DNA of 64,000 nucleotides, taken from positions 8,236,001-8,300,000 of the forward strand of contig NZ_CP030047.1 in NCBI RefSeq assembly GCF_015291625.1. The letters are read 5' to 3'. A program made the translations under genes and the position numbers. The notes below the pieces were generated by a model. That model searched no databases, was not told the DNA's origin, and worked only from the letters and a program-made list of their open reading frames with translations. Source of the DNA: Bradyrhizobium sp. CCBAU 53421. Its GTDB lineage: Bacteria; Pseudomonadota; Alphaproteobacteria; Rhizobiales; Xanthobacteraceae. This document shows positions 44,648 to 53,173 of this stretch, in pieces (within the stretch, counting starts at the first letter, position 1; every line of letters starts with the position of its first letter).

Positions 44648-44784
44648 CCCAACGGGCTCACCCGGGCTGCTCCGGTCCGGCATGCACTTATGCATTGCAC
44701 CTCCCTTACCGGCGCCGCCGGGCTTGGCTAGACTGGCGCCAGCGAAACTTTACAAACCTATCCGACATCACAGGGAGTGAACTC

Positions 44785-45567
44785 GTGGATCTTGGAATCA
44801 AAGGCCGCCGCGCCATCGTCTGCGCATCGAGCAAGGGACTGGGCCGCGCCTGCGCGATCGCGCTCGCCGATGAGGGGGTGCATGTCACGCTGACGGCGCG
44901 CGGCGCCGAGGCGCTGAAGCAGACAGCCGACGAAATCCGCAAGGCGCATCCCACCGTCACCGTCACCGAGATCGTCGGCGACATCACGACGCCGGCCGGA
45001 CGCGAGGCCGTGCTCAAGGCCTGCCCCGAGCCGGACATCCTGATCAACAATGCCGGCGGCCCGCCGCCCGGCGATTTCCGCAATTGGACCCGCGACGACT
45101 GGATCAAGGCGATCGACGCCAACATGCTGACGCCGATCGAGCTGATCAAGGCGACCGTCGACGGCATGATGGCGCGCAAGTTCGGCCGCATCGTCAACAT
45201 CACCTCGGCGGCGGTGAAGGCGCCGATCGAGATCCTCGGCCTGTCCAACGGCGCGCGCGCCGGTCTCACCGGCTTCGTCGCCGGCCTGTCGCGCAAGACC
45301 GTGATCAACAACGTCACCATCAACGGCCTGCTGCCGGGCCCGTTCGAGACCGATCGCCTGCGCGGCACCGCAAAGCCCGAGGCCGAGAAGCGCGGCATCT
45401 CGGCCGAGCAGGTCCTGGCCGAGCGCGCCAAGCTGAACCCCGCCGGCCGCTTCGGCCATCCCGACGAATTCGGCTACGCCTGCGCCTTCCTGTGCGGCGC
45501 CAAGGCCGGCTTCATCACCGGGCAGAACCTGCTGCTCGACGGCGGCGCCTTCCCGGGCACCCTCTAG
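44785..45567 (+). CDS. SDR family oxidoreductase (3-oxoacyl-ACP-reductase-like)
   Basis: A 260-residue short-chain dehydrogenase. The cofactor loop is unusual (CASSKGLGRA in place of TGxxxGxG), which is typical of a subgroup of SDRs. NNAGGPPPGDF, NITSAAVK and a Gly-rich C-terminal part ending LLLDGGAFPGTL are seen. At the active site, the usual YxxxK position reads SNGARAG, so the catalytic Tyr and Lys appear to be missing. The start is a GTG with AGGGAG seven bases upstream. It is followed after 25 bp by the quinone oxidoreductase gene in a likely operon. Confidence 0.85.
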   Translation: MDLGIKGRRAIVCASSKGLGRACAIALADEGVHVTLTARGAEALKQTADEIRKAHPTVTVTEIVGDITTPAGREAVLKACPEPDILINNAGGPPPGDFRNWTRDDWIKAIDANMLTPIELIKATVDGMMARKFGRIVNITSAAVKAPIEILGLSNGARAGLTGFVAGLSRKTVINNVTINGLLPGPFETDRLRGTAKPEAEKRGISAEQVLAERAKLNPAGRFGHPDEFGYACAFLCGAKAGFITGQNLLLDGGAFPGTL

Positions 45568-45592
45568 TGCCGCCGATGGAAAGGGGCGCTCG

Positions 45593-46582
45593 ATGAGAGC
45601 CGTCTGGTACGAACGGACCGGTGCGGCGCCGACGGTGCTTACCGTCGGCGAGATGCCGACACCCGACGCCGGCCCGGGTGAAGTCCGGGTTCGTCTCGAG
45701 GCCTCCGGCGTCAATCCGGCCGATGTCGGCCGCCGCAGCGGCAATTATCGCGCGATGGAATTTTCGCGCGTGATCCCGAACAGCGACGGCGCCGGGATCA
45801 TCGATCAGATCGGCGAAGGCGTCACGCGCTTTGCCGTCGGCGACCGCGTCTGGCTGTTCAACGGCCAGCGCAACGGCCGCGCCTTCGGCACCGCGGCCGA
45901 ATACATCACGCTCGCCGATTACCTGGTGACGCCGCTGCCGCAGGACGTGTCGTTCGCGGCAGGTGCGACGCTCGGCATCCCCTGCATGACCGCGTGGTGC
46001 GCGTTGTTTGCGGACGGTCCGATCTCCGGACAAACGGTGCTGGTCACCGGCGGCGCCGGCGCGGTCGGTCACTACGCCGTGCAATTGGCAAAGTGGGGCG
46101 GCGCGCGCGTGATCGCGACGGTGAGCTCAGAGGTAAAGGACGTCGAGGCGCGGCTTGCCGGCGCCGACACCGTCGTCAACTACCGGACCGAGGACGTCGT
46201 TTCCAAGGTGATGGCCTTCACCGAGAACCGCGGCGTCGACCGCGTGATCGACGTCGATTTCGGCGGCAACCTCGCCACCACGCTGAAGATCATGGCGTTG
46301 AACTCCACGATCGCGGTGTACGCCACCAACGGCAATCGCACGCCGACACTGCCGGTGCGCGAATTGATGGAGAAGTGCATCACGGTGCGCTCGCTGGTGC
46401 TGTTCGCGCTGCCGCCGCCGCTGCTCGCGGCCGCGCAGGCCGACATCACCAAATGGCTGGCGTCGGGCACCCGCGTGCACAACATCGCCGGCCAATTCGC
46501 GCTGGCGGAGACCGCCGATGCCCATCTCGCCGTCGAGAAGGGCGACAAGATCGGCACCGTGATCGTCGACTGCGCGCGATGA
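45593..46582 (+). CDS. NADPH:quinone oxidoreductase (zinc-less MDR family)
   Basis: A 329-residue medium-chain reductase. The N-terminal GroES-like domain has GEVRVRLEASGVNPADVGRR; the Rossmann domain has VLVTGGAGAVGHYAVQLAKWGGARV at about 150, and DRVIDVDFGGN. The catalytic zinc cysteines are absent, as in quinone reductases and zeta-crystallin. It reduces quinones or enones with NADPH. AAAGGGG precedes the start. It probably forms a two-gene operon with the SDR before it. Confidence 0.92.
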   Translation: MRAVWYERTGAAPTVLTVGEMPTPDAGPGEVRVRLEASGVNPADVGRRSGNYRAMEFSRVIPNSDGAGIIDQIGEGVTRFAVGDRVWLFNGQRNGRAFGTAAEYITLADYLVTPLPQDVSFAAGATLGIPCMTAWCALFADGPISGQTVLVTGGAGAVGHYAVQLAKWGGARVIATVSSEVKDVEARLAGADTVVNYRTEDVVSKVMAFTENRGVDRVIDVDFGGNLATTLKIMALNSTIAVYATNGNRTPTLPVRELMEKCITVRSLVLFALPPPLLAAAQADITKWLASGTRVHNIAGQFALAETADAHLAVEKGDKIGTVIVDCAR

Positions 46583-46594
46583 TGTTGCTCTCAC

Positions 46595-46778
46595 TTCTCC
46601 CTCTCCCCGTTCTTACGGGGTCGAGACGAGCGAAGCTCGCTCTTGGAGGGTTGGGGTGAGGGACTGTCTCCGCGAAGTTGGTGATTGGGAATCTGCGGAA
46701 CCTCCCCCTCACCCGGATCGCATTCCGCTTCGCTGCATGCGATCCGACCTCTCCCCGCAAGCGGGGCGAGGTAAGGAG
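46595..46778. repeat. intergenic palindromic repeat, CTCTCCCCGCAAGCGGGG class
   Basis: Two inward-facing blocks: CTCCCTCTCCCCG...ACGGGG followed by GGGGTGAGGG, and CCCCTCACCCGGATCGCATTC...CCTCTCCCCGCAAGCGGGGCGAGG. Related copies are at 52314, 54001, 56978 and 60322, so this is the commonest repeat class in the second half of the window. Confidence 0.7.
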
Positions 46779-46797
46779 AACAGCACGCTTCTACTGC

Positions 46798-47211
46798 CTA
46801 TTGGATCGGCGTGGTGCGCTCGTCGCTCGGCGACAGGCCGAACTCGTCGAGCCCTTCGGCGAGGAAATCGCCGAGCATCGGCTCGCCCAGCAGATAGCTC
46901 GCGGTGCGGCCGTTGCGACCGCGCGCGGCTTCGCGGCGGAGATCGGCCCATTCCTCGATCGTGCCGTCGCCGCGGCCAAGCCGCATCAGCGCAACGAGGT
47001 CGACCTGCTCGTCCTCGCTCAGCGCATCGATGAAGCCGGTGATCTCGCGCGCCACCGGATCGTTGCCGTCGTCCTCCAGCACGTCGATCATCTCGTCGTC
47101 GGCGCCGTTCGAGCCGGAATCCGGATCGACGATCCCTTCCTTGACATCGAATTCCCGCGCCTTCTCGATCAGGAAGCCAACCTTTTCAGGGGAGATTGTG
47201 AGTTCCGGCAT
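46798..47211 (-). CDS. DUF3775 family protein
   Basis: A 137-residue acidic cytosolic protein. It starts MPELTISPEKVGFLIEKAREF and contains LSEDEQVDLVALMRLGRGD and YLLGEPMLGDFLAEGL, which match the DUF3775 family common in alphaproteobacteria. The family's function is unknown. The start at 47211 has AAGGAG seven bases upstream; the frame continues far upstream only as a shadow of the MBL gene on the other strand. Confidence 0.8.
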   Translation of the reverse strand: MPELTISPEKVGFLIEKAREFDVKEGIVDPDSGSNGADDEMIDVLEDDGNDPVAREITGFIDALSEDEQVDLVALMRLGRGDGTIEEWADLRREAARGRNGRTASYLLGEPMLGDFLAEGLDEFGLSPSDERTTPIQ

Positions 47212-47328
47212 TCGCGCACTCCTTCGTCCAACGAAGCGGTAACGCAGGAGGCGCCGACTTGATCCATTGCGCCGGCGCGCGGAAACCCGCATGGTCCGGC
47301 GAGAAACAAGAAACCGAGGGCACGCCGC

Positions 47329-48180
47329 ATGCAATGGACGATCGGCAAGGTCAAAATCACAAAGGTCGTCGAGCTCGAGACCGTCGGCAGCACACGCTTC
47401 ATCCTGCCGCTGGCCGGCCGGGAAGAGATCCAGCGCCTGCCCTGGCTGATCCCGCATTTCGCCAACGAGGATGGCCGGCTGAAAATGTCGATCCATTCGC
47501 TGCTGGTCGAGACGCCGGAGCACCGCATCATCGTCGACACCGGGCTCGGCAACGACAAGCAGGGTCGCAACGTGCCGACCTGGAACAACCGCAGCGATCC
47601 GTTCCTGGAGAAGCTGACCGCGGCCGGATTTGCGCCTGACAGCATCGACACCGTGCTGTGCACGCATCTGCATGTCGACCATGTCGGATGGAACACGAAG
47701 CTGGTCGGCGGCAAATGGGTGCCGACCTTCGGCAATGCGCGTTACGTGTTCGGCAAGACCGAGTACGAGCACTGGCGCGACCACAGCGACGATGCCGCGC
47801 ATGCCGCGGTGTTCGCCGATTCGGTGAAGCCGATCGCGGATGCCGGCAAGGCCGAGCTGGTGCCGAGCGACCATCGCCTGACCGAGGAGATCACGCTGAT
47901 CCCGACGCCGGGCCACAGCCCCGGCCATATGAGCATCCACATCAGGTCCGGCGGCGCGGAAGGGCTGCTGACCGGCGACGTCGCGCATCATCCCTGCCAG
48001 ATGTACCATCTCGACTGGTCGTCGACCGCGGATTCCGACCAGAAGCAATCGGCCGCGACGCGGCGCGAATTGTTCTCGCGCTTTGCCGATACGCCAACGC
48101 TGGTGATCGGCGGACATTTCAATGCCGGCCACATCAAGCGCGACGGCGACGCCTTCAGGTTCATCGCGCTCGAGGCGTGA
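47329..48180 (+). CDS. MBL-fold metallohydrolase
   Basis: A 283-residue metallo-beta-lactamase-fold enzyme. The zinc motif HLHVDHVGWNT (HxHxDH) is intact at about residue 108, the later ligands are in PTPGHSPGH and LTGDVAHHP, and the last His is in VIGGHFNAGH. The closest relative in the window is the MBL gene at 51422 (same VDHVGWNT and NARYVF segments). Such proteins include lactonases and methyl parathion hydrolase-type esterases; the substrate is not known. It is divergent from the DUF3775 gene. Confidence 0.9.
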   Translation: MQWTIGKVKITKVVELETVGSTRFILPLAGREEIQRLPWLIPHFANEDGRLKMSIHSLLVETPEHRIIVDTGLGNDKQGRNVPTWNNRSDPFLEKLTAAGFAPDSIDTVLCTHLHVDHVGWNTKLVGGKWVPTFGNARYVFGKTEYEHWRDHSDDAAHAAVFADSVKPIADAGKAELVPSDHRLTEEITLIPTPGHSPGHMSIHIRSGGAEGLLTGDVAHHPCQMYHLDWSSTADSDQKQSAATRRELFSRFADTPTLVIGGHFNAGHIKRDGDAFRFIALEA

Positions 48181-48181
48181 G

Positions 48182-48553
48182 CTAGATCAAACTGGCGCGC
48201 GCGAGGAAGAGCGCGTCGGCCTCGCTGGCGGCGATCGCGGCCGGATAGGGCAACGCCTTGGCGCGTCCGGGAAGGCTGCGCTCGAGCTCGGCGCGCTCCG
48301 CCTCATCGTCGACGACATAGACGGTGACCCGGATCAATCGGCCGAGCTCGGCCTTGCGCGCCTTCATCCACAGCACCATCGGCTTGCCGGCGGCGACATC
48401 CGGCTGATCGTTGACGTTGACGATCACGGCGAGCGGACGGTCCGCGGCAAGCAGCGCGGTATATTCCGCGGTCCAGTCGCAGCCGTCCTGCTCGGTTTGC
48501 AGACGGCCGGTCGCGATGAAGATGCCGGGCTCGGCTTCGCGAAAGAATTTCAT
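48182..48553 (-). CDS. hypothetical protein, 123 residues
   Basis: I do not recognise a family. The protein starts MKFFREAEPGIFIATGRLQ and ends SEADALFLARASLI, with a central strand PLAVIVNVNDQPDVA and then MKARKAELGRLIRVTVYVVDDE. The alternating pattern suggests a small alpha/beta fold (a STAS- or SpoIIAA-like fold would fit but is not shown). The start has GAGGA upstream. It is divergent from a TetR gene whose possible operator lies between the two, so TetR control is plausible. It ends two bases from the MBL stop codon. Confidence 0.7.
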   Translation of the reverse strand: MKFFREAEPGIFIATGRLQTEQDGCDWTAEYTALLAADRPLAVIVNVNDQPDVAAGKPMVLWMKARKAELGRLIRVTVYVVDDEAERAELERSLPGRAKALPYPAAIAASEADALFLARASLI

Positions 48554-48634
48554 GGAAGCTTCCTCAAGATGACAGCGCCGGACCGTGCTGATCGGGTCGA
48601 TCCGGTCGGCGGCGAGGCACAAATATCCATCGAC

Positions 48635-48647
48635 TGACGGTCGGTCA
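48635..48647. promoter_or_regulatory. possible TetR-type operator
   Basis: TGACGGTCGGTCA is an inverted repeat (TGAC/GTCA with one central mismatch) between the divergent TetR gene and the 123-residue gene. Operators of the form TGACCGACCGTCA are common for TetR repressors. Confidence 0.45.
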
Positions 48648-48711
48648 ATTGACTTAAGCTATTTCAAAGACATTCTAAATATGCGATCTCAGAATCGAAT
48701 ATCAGGAGCGG

Positions 48712-49365
48712 ATGGATGCTGACGGCATGATCGGGAAGCGGCAGGCGGCGGCCACGCGCGGCACATCGCAACATTGGCGGCGCACGCAGCCCGCCGAGGT
48801 CAGGGTGGACGATTTGATGTCGGCGGCAGCGGCGCTGTTCATTGCGAAAGGCATCGAGGCCACCACGATCGACGACATCGTCACGCGGGCCGGCGTCGCC
48901 AAGGGCACCTTCTACCATTACTTCTCGACCAAGGCCGATGTCGTCATCGCGCTGCGCGCGCGCTTCACGCAGGATTTCCTCTCCCGCGTTGCCGGCGCGA
49001 TCGGCGAGCGCGCCGCGAACGACCACGCCGGGCGGCTGTCCGCCTGGTTGCGCGGCGCCGTTGGAACCTATCTTGCCAATGTCGAGCTGCACGACGTCGT
49101 GTTTCACGACTTCCCGCATCACCAGCGCCAGTCGCAGGAAAAGGACGACGTGATAGCGCAGGTCATCGCCGTACTGGAGGACGGCCGAAAGGCAGGCGTC
49201 TGGGCATTCCCCAACGCGCGCAGCGCGGCGCTGATCGTGTTCGACGGGATGCATGCCGTGGTCGACGACGCGATCGTCGCGGGCACGCGCGATCCCGAGC
49301 CGCCGTGCCGCCTGCTGGAAGAGATGTTCACGCGGATGCTGGCCGCGCCGCGTCCGCGATCATGA
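48712..49365 (+). CDS. TetR/AcrR family transcriptional regulator
   Basis: A 217-residue regulator with a basic ~30-residue N-terminal extension. The helix-turn-helix domain spans about 33-78 (AAALFIAKGIEATTIDDIV and VAKGTFYHYFSTKADVV). The C-terminal domain is helical and ligand-binding type. AGGAG lies three bases before the ATG, slightly close. It probably controls itself and the divergent 123-residue gene through the palindrome at 48635; the downstream FAH/GST genes could also be targets. Confidence 0.88.
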   Translation: MDADGMIGKRQAAATRGTSQHWRRTQPAEVRVDDLMSAAAALFIAKGIEATTIDDIVTRAGVAKGTFYHYFSTKADVVIALRARFTQDFLSRVAGAIGERAANDHAGRLSAWLRGAVGTYLANVELHDVVFHDFPHHQRQSQEKDDVIAQVIAVLEDGRKAGVWAFPNARSAALIVFDGMHAVVDDAIVAGTRDPEPPCRLLEEMFTRMLAAPRPRS

Positions 49366-49522
49366 CCGGCGTTTGAAAGAACCGGCTCACAGCGGCTACG
49401 CCGGCAGGTGATGGCTGCAATGCCATGGCCGTGAAGCGGTTGAATTTCCTCCCGCGCTGTTCCATGAAGCGTGTCGAGGTATACCAGTAACAATCCTCAA
49501 GACATCGTAGGGAGTGATCAAC

Positions 49523-50365
49523 ATGAAGCTTGTTCGTTATGGCGAAAAGGGTGCGGAAAAGCCCGGTCTGATCGATAAATCCGGCCAGCTCCGCGACCTG
49601 TCGGCCCACCTCAAGGACCTGACCGGCGACGCCTACGCGCCGGACTCGCTGAAGAAGCTTTCCGCGCTCGATCCTGCCTCCCTCCCGGCCGTCTCCGGCA
49701 AGCCGCGCTTCGGCGCTCCGGTCACCGGCATCTCCAAATTCGTCGCGATCGGCCTCAACTATTCCGACCACGCCAAGGAAACCGGCAACCCGATCCCCTC
49801 CGAGCCGATCTTCTTCCTCAAGGCCAACACCGCGCTGTCGGGCCCCAATGACGCGGTCGAGAAGCCGCGCGGCTCGACCAAGCTCGACTGGGAAGTCGAG
49901 ATCGCCGCGATCATCGGCACCCGCGCGAAGTATGTCTCGGAAGCCGACGCGCTGAACCACGTCGCCGGCTACTGCATCTGCAACGACGTCTCCGAGCGCA
50001 ACTTCCAGATCGAGCGCCTGGGTCAATGGACCAAGGGCAAGTCGCACGACACGTTCGGCCCGGTCGGCCCGTGGCTCGCCACCAAGGACGAGATCCCCGA
50101 CGTGCAGAAGCTGTCGATGTGGCTCGACGTCAACGGCCAGCGCCGCCAGACCGGCACGACCTCGACCATGATCTTCACCATGGCGAAGTGCATCTCCTAT
50201 GTCTCGCAGTTCATGACGCTGCTGCCCGGCGACATCGTCACGACCGGCACCCCGCCCGGCGTCGGCACCGGCATGAAGCCGCCGCAATATCTCAATGTCG
50301 GCGACGTCGTGACGCTCGGCATCGAAGGCCTCGGCGAGCAGCGCCAGGAAATCGTTGGGGCGTAG
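49523..50365 (+). CDS. fumarylacetoacetate hydrolase family protein
   Basis: A 280-residue FAH-fold enzyme. The N-terminal ~70 residues are the small domain (MKLVRYGEKGAEKPGLIDK). The catalytic domain has FVAIGLNYSDHAKETGNPIP, the metal-binding LDWEVEIAAIIG (Glu residues), YCICNDVSERNFQ and the late TGTPPGVGTGMKPPQYL. It cleaves carbon-carbon bonds or hydrates small oxo-acids, as in aromatic or sugar acid catabolism. ATG at 49523 has GGGAG eight bases upstream, preferred over an earlier GTG. A palindromic repeat separates it from the GST gene. Confidence 0.92.
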   Translation: MKLVRYGEKGAEKPGLIDKSGQLRDLSAHLKDLTGDAYAPDSLKKLSALDPASLPAVSGKPRFGAPVTGISKFVAIGLNYSDHAKETGNPIPSEPIFFLKANTALSGPNDAVEKPRGSTKLDWEVEIAAIIGTRAKYVSEADALNHVAGYCICNDVSERNFQIERLGQWTKGKSHDTFGPVGPWLATKDEIPDVQKLSMWLDVNGQRRQTGTTSTMIFTMAKCISYVSQFMTLLPGDIVTTGTPPGVGTGMKPPQYLNVGDVVTLGIEGLGEQRQEIVGA

Positions 50366-50376
50366 TTTTTGAGACC

Positions 50377-50520
50377 GTCATCCTGAGGAGCGCGCAACGC
50401 GCGCGTCTCGAAGGATGAGCCAAGGACGCCGTCATCCGTCGATCAAACGGATGATGGAAGTGCATCGATCACGACCCATCCTTCGAGACGCGCGCCCAAG
50501 GGCGCGCTCCTCAGGATGAC
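50377..50520. repeat. intergenic palindromic repeat, GTCATCCTGAGGAGC class (second copy)
   Basis: Outer arms GTCATCCTGAGGAGCGCGC and GCGCGCTCCTCAGGATGAC are perfect over 19 bases, with inner arms CTCGAAGGAT and ATCCTTCGAG. It lies between the FAH gene and the GST gene. Confidence 0.85.
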
Positions 50521-50549
50521 GACTGTGTGTGCGAAACGAGGTCATCACC

Positions 50550-51164
50550 ATGAAACTCACCTTCTCTCCCGCCTCCCCGTTCGCCCGCAAGGTGCGCATC
50601 GCGGCGATCGAGCTCGGCCTGATCGACAAGATCGAGTTCGTACCGGCCAGCGTCGCGCCGGGCACGGCCAATGACGAATATTCGAAGATCTCGCCGCTGA
50701 AGAAGCTGCCGGTGCTGATCCTCGACCATGGCGACGTCATTTTGGATTCCTACGTCATCGTCGAATATCTCAACGAGATTGGCGGCGGCCGGCTGATCCC
50801 GGGCTACGGTCCGCGGCGCTGGCAGCTGAAGACCGATCACTCGCTGCTCAACGGCATGCTCGATTCCATGCTGCTGTGCCGCTACGAGAAGATGGTGCGG
50901 CCGCAGGGCTCGCTGTGGCAGGCCTGGTATGACGATCACTGGAACAGGGCCTGGGCCGGCATGGCGCGGTTCGAGAACCGGCCGGACGTGCTGAACGGCT
51001 CGTCGTTCGACATCGCGCAGATCGGCCTCGTCTGCGTGCTCGGCTATGCCGATTTCCGCTTCGCCGATTGCGGCTGGCGCAAGGCCTATCCCAAGCTCGA
51101 CGCCTTCTACCAGAAAATGCTGGAGCGGCCGTCGGTGAAGATCTCGGCGCCACCTGCGGCTTAG
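50550..51164 (+). CDS. glutathione S-transferase family protein
   Basis: A 204-residue GST. The thioredoxin-like N-terminal domain has SPASPFARKVRIAAIELGL (active Ser region), a cis-proline in KKLPVLILDHGDVILDSYVIVEYL, and the helical C-terminal domain follows. It conjugates glutathione or acts as a reductase in detoxification. GAGGT precedes the ATG at 50550; seven upstream in-frame codons are probably part of the repeat. It may be co-transcribed with the FAH gene despite the repeat. Confidence 0.9.
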   Translation: MKLTFSPASPFARKVRIAAIELGLIDKIEFVPASVAPGTANDEYSKISPLKKLPVLILDHGDVILDSYVIVEYLNEIGGGRLIPGYGPRRWQLKTDHSLLNGMLDSMLLCRYEKMVRPQGSLWQAWYDDHWNRAWAGMARFENRPDVLNGSSFDIAQIGLVCVLGYADFRFADCGWRKAYPKLDAFYQKMLERPSVKISAPPAA

Positions 51165-51266
51165 CAAGGCAAGGGCGGGGAGCATCACGCGCGAATGCCT
51201 CCTCGCCCCTCACCTCCCCGCGCAGGTCTTGTGCAACGTCGGCGGGGCTCGACGACGACTGGACAA

Positions 51267-51404
51267 TGTCTCACCGTCATTGTCCCGATCTCGATCTTGT
51301 GATGAAGACGACGGCAGCCCGGTACGGCGAGCCCAACGAAGGCCTTGCGGCGATAGGCACCCTCGCCAACATCATCAATCCCGCCCTGCGCGACGCGCAC
51401 TGAT
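51267..51404 (+). CDS. possible 45-residue small ORF
   Basis: ATG at 51267 to the stop just before the MBL gene (18 bases before its ATG). The codons from the internal Met (MKTTAARYGEPNEG) have mostly G or C in the third position, like real genes here, and the stop lies close to the next start, as in an operon. No family is recognised and no strong ribosome site is seen; it may be the remnant of a gene. The end position is approximate to one codon. Confidence 0.22.
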
Positions 51405-51421
51405 CCTTCAAGGAGCTCCAC

Positions 51422-52291
51422 ATGAGCCTGAAATTTGCCGCCGGCGATCTCACCATTCATCGTATCGTCGAGGAGGAAGGACTGTTCCTGCCCGCGCGCG
51501 ACATGCTGCCCGGATTGACGCCGGAGCTGCTCGCCGAGAACCGCGGCTGGATGAAAGCGGCCGGCGCGCTCGACGACAGCGACACGCTTATCCTGGCGTT
51601 CCAGTCCTACATCGTGAAGACGCCGCACCACACCATCCTGATCGACAGCTGCATCGGCAACGATAAGCCGCGGCCGGGCCGGCCGAGCTGGAACATGAAG
51701 ACCGACGACAATTACCTGCGCGGCCTCGCGGCGGCGGGCTTCTCGGTCGGCGACATCGACTATGTGATGTGTACACATCTGCATGTCGACCATGTCGGCT
51801 GGAACACGCGGCTGGAGAACGGCCGCTGGGTGCCGACCTTCCCGAACGCGCGCTACGTGTTCGACAAGGGCGAGTTCGACTACTGGACCGAGACCAACGC
51901 CAAGGCGGAGGTCCCGCCCTTCGTCGACAGCGTGCTGCCGGTGGTCGAAGCCAAGCGGGCCGAGCTGGTCGGTAATGATTTTGCGATCGGCGATCATATG
52001 CGGGTGCTGCCGACGCCCGGCCACACGCCGGGCCATGTCGCCTTCACCTTCGGCCGCGGCAAGGACGAGGCGGTATTTTCCGGCGACCTGATGCACTCGC
52101 CGATCCAGACGCTCTATCCGGAGCTGTCGCCGAAGTTCGACGTCGACCCGGCACTGGCCGCGAAGACGCGGCGCAGCTTCCTCGAGCGCTATTGCGACAC
52201 CGATACGCTGTGCTGCCCCGCGCACTTCCCCTCGCCGACGGTCGGCAAGATCAGGCGGAAGGGCAACGGGTTCGTGTGTGAGACGGTGTAG
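51422..52291 (+). CDS. MBL-fold metallohydrolase (paralogue)
   Basis: A 289-residue metallo-beta-lactamase-fold enzyme related to the one at 47329. Zinc motif HLHVDHVGWNTRL is intact at about residue 120; later ligands are in PTPGHTPGHVAF, FSGDLMHSP and CCPAHFPSP. The N-terminal part begins with FAAGDLTIHRIVEEE. The ribosome site AAGGAGCT lies a few bases before the ATG. It is one of two family members within 4.5 kb, separated by the TetR, FAH and GST genes. Substrate unknown. Confidence 0.9.
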   Translation: MSLKFAAGDLTIHRIVEEEGLFLPARDMLPGLTPELLAENRGWMKAAGALDDSDTLILAFQSYIVKTPHHTILIDSCIGNDKPRPGRPSWNMKTDDNYLRGLAAAGFSVGDIDYVMCTHLHVDHVGWNTRLENGRWVPTFPNARYVFDKGEFDYWTETNAKAEVPPFVDSVLPVVEAKRAELVGNDFAIGDHMRVLPTPGHTPGHVAFTFGRGKDEAVFSGDLMHSPIQTLYPELSPKFDVDPALAAKTRRSFLERYCDTDTLCCPAHFPSPTVGKIRRKGNGFVCETV

Positions 52292-52313
52292 GCGATACCG
52301 CTTGCTCGGTTCA

Positions 52314-52470
52314 CCCTCCCCTGGAGGGGGAGGGTCGACTCACAGCGAGCGAAGCGAGATGTGAGACGGGGTGGGGTGATCTCTCAACGCGGGCAGCATC
52401 CGATACGAGAGGCTTTCACCCCACCTCGGTTCGCATTTCATGCGAACCGATCCTCCCCCTCCAGGGGAGG
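52314..52470. repeat. intergenic palindromic repeat, CCCTCCCCTGGAGGGGGAGGG class
   Basis: Left arm CCCTCCCCTGGAGGGGGAGG and right arm CCTCCCCCTCCAGGGGAGG face each other, with GGGGTGG / CCACCCC-type inner arms. It fills the gap between the convergent MBL and ogt genes. Confidence 0.75.
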
Positions 52471-52485
52471 ATGAAGAACGCCCGC

Positions 52486-53028
52486 TCAATCGAACAAACT
52501 CGGCGTGTGGTTCACCACGGCGCCTTCGATCTGCAGCATCTTCAGCTTGGTCACCACGCCGCCATTGGCCGAAAAACCGCCGGGCTTGTTGCCGGCCGCC
52601 AGCACCCGGTGGCACGGTACCACGATCGGGCACGGGTTGCGGCCCAGCGCCTGACCGACGTCGCGCGACAGCTCGACGCCGCCGAGCTGCTTGGCGATGT
52701 CGCCATAGGTCACGGTCTTGCCCGGCGGGATCTTGCGCGCGATGTCGTAGACGCCGCGGTTGAACTCGGGCACGCCGTCGAGATCGAGCACGATGTCGGC
52801 GAGGTCGTTCGGCTTGCCGGCGAGCAGATCGATCATGCCGTCGATCGCGTGCTGCACCTCGGCCGGCGGGGCCGCCTCGGTGACGTCGCCGTTGCGCTGG
52901 GCGATCCGCTTGCGGGTCTTCTCCTCGGTGCCCATCGGCAGCTGCACGCCGGTGACGCCGTGCTCGCCCCAGACGACGCCGCAGGCGCCGATCATGGTCT
53001 CGAAGATTGCAAAATGCTGGCCGGTCAT
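52486..53028 (-). CDS. ogt: methylated-DNA--protein-cysteine S-methyltransferase
   Basis: A 180-residue suicide DNA-repair enzyme that takes methyl from O6-methylguanine. The active-site motif is VPCHRVL with the acceptor Cys; the recognition helix has GKTVTYGDIAKQLGG and GRNPCPIVVPCH. The N-terminal Ada-like domain is short, fitting Ogt rather than full Ada. The start at 53028 is MTGQHFAIFETMIG. It is divergent from the alpha/beta hydrolase gene. Confidence 0.95.
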   Translation of the reverse strand: MTGQHFAIFETMIGACGVVWGEHGVTGVQLPMGTEEKTRKRIAQRNGDVTEAAPPAEVQHAIDGMIDLLAGKPNDLADIVLDLDGVPEFNRGVYDIARKIPPGKTVTYGDIAKQLGGVELSRDVGQALGRNPCPIVVPCHRVLAAGNKPGGFSANGGVVTKLKMLQIEGAVVNHTPSLFD

Positions 53029-53173
53029 GGCTCGCTCCAGATGTTCCTTCAGCTCATGCCTCTGAGCCTGCTGTTGATCTGAAATCTAGGCTTGGAGAAT
53101 GTTGCTATCCACCCGAATTCCGTGGGAACTTCGGCCAAATCAACAACATCTCCTGCCCTCCGCGAGCCTCCAA

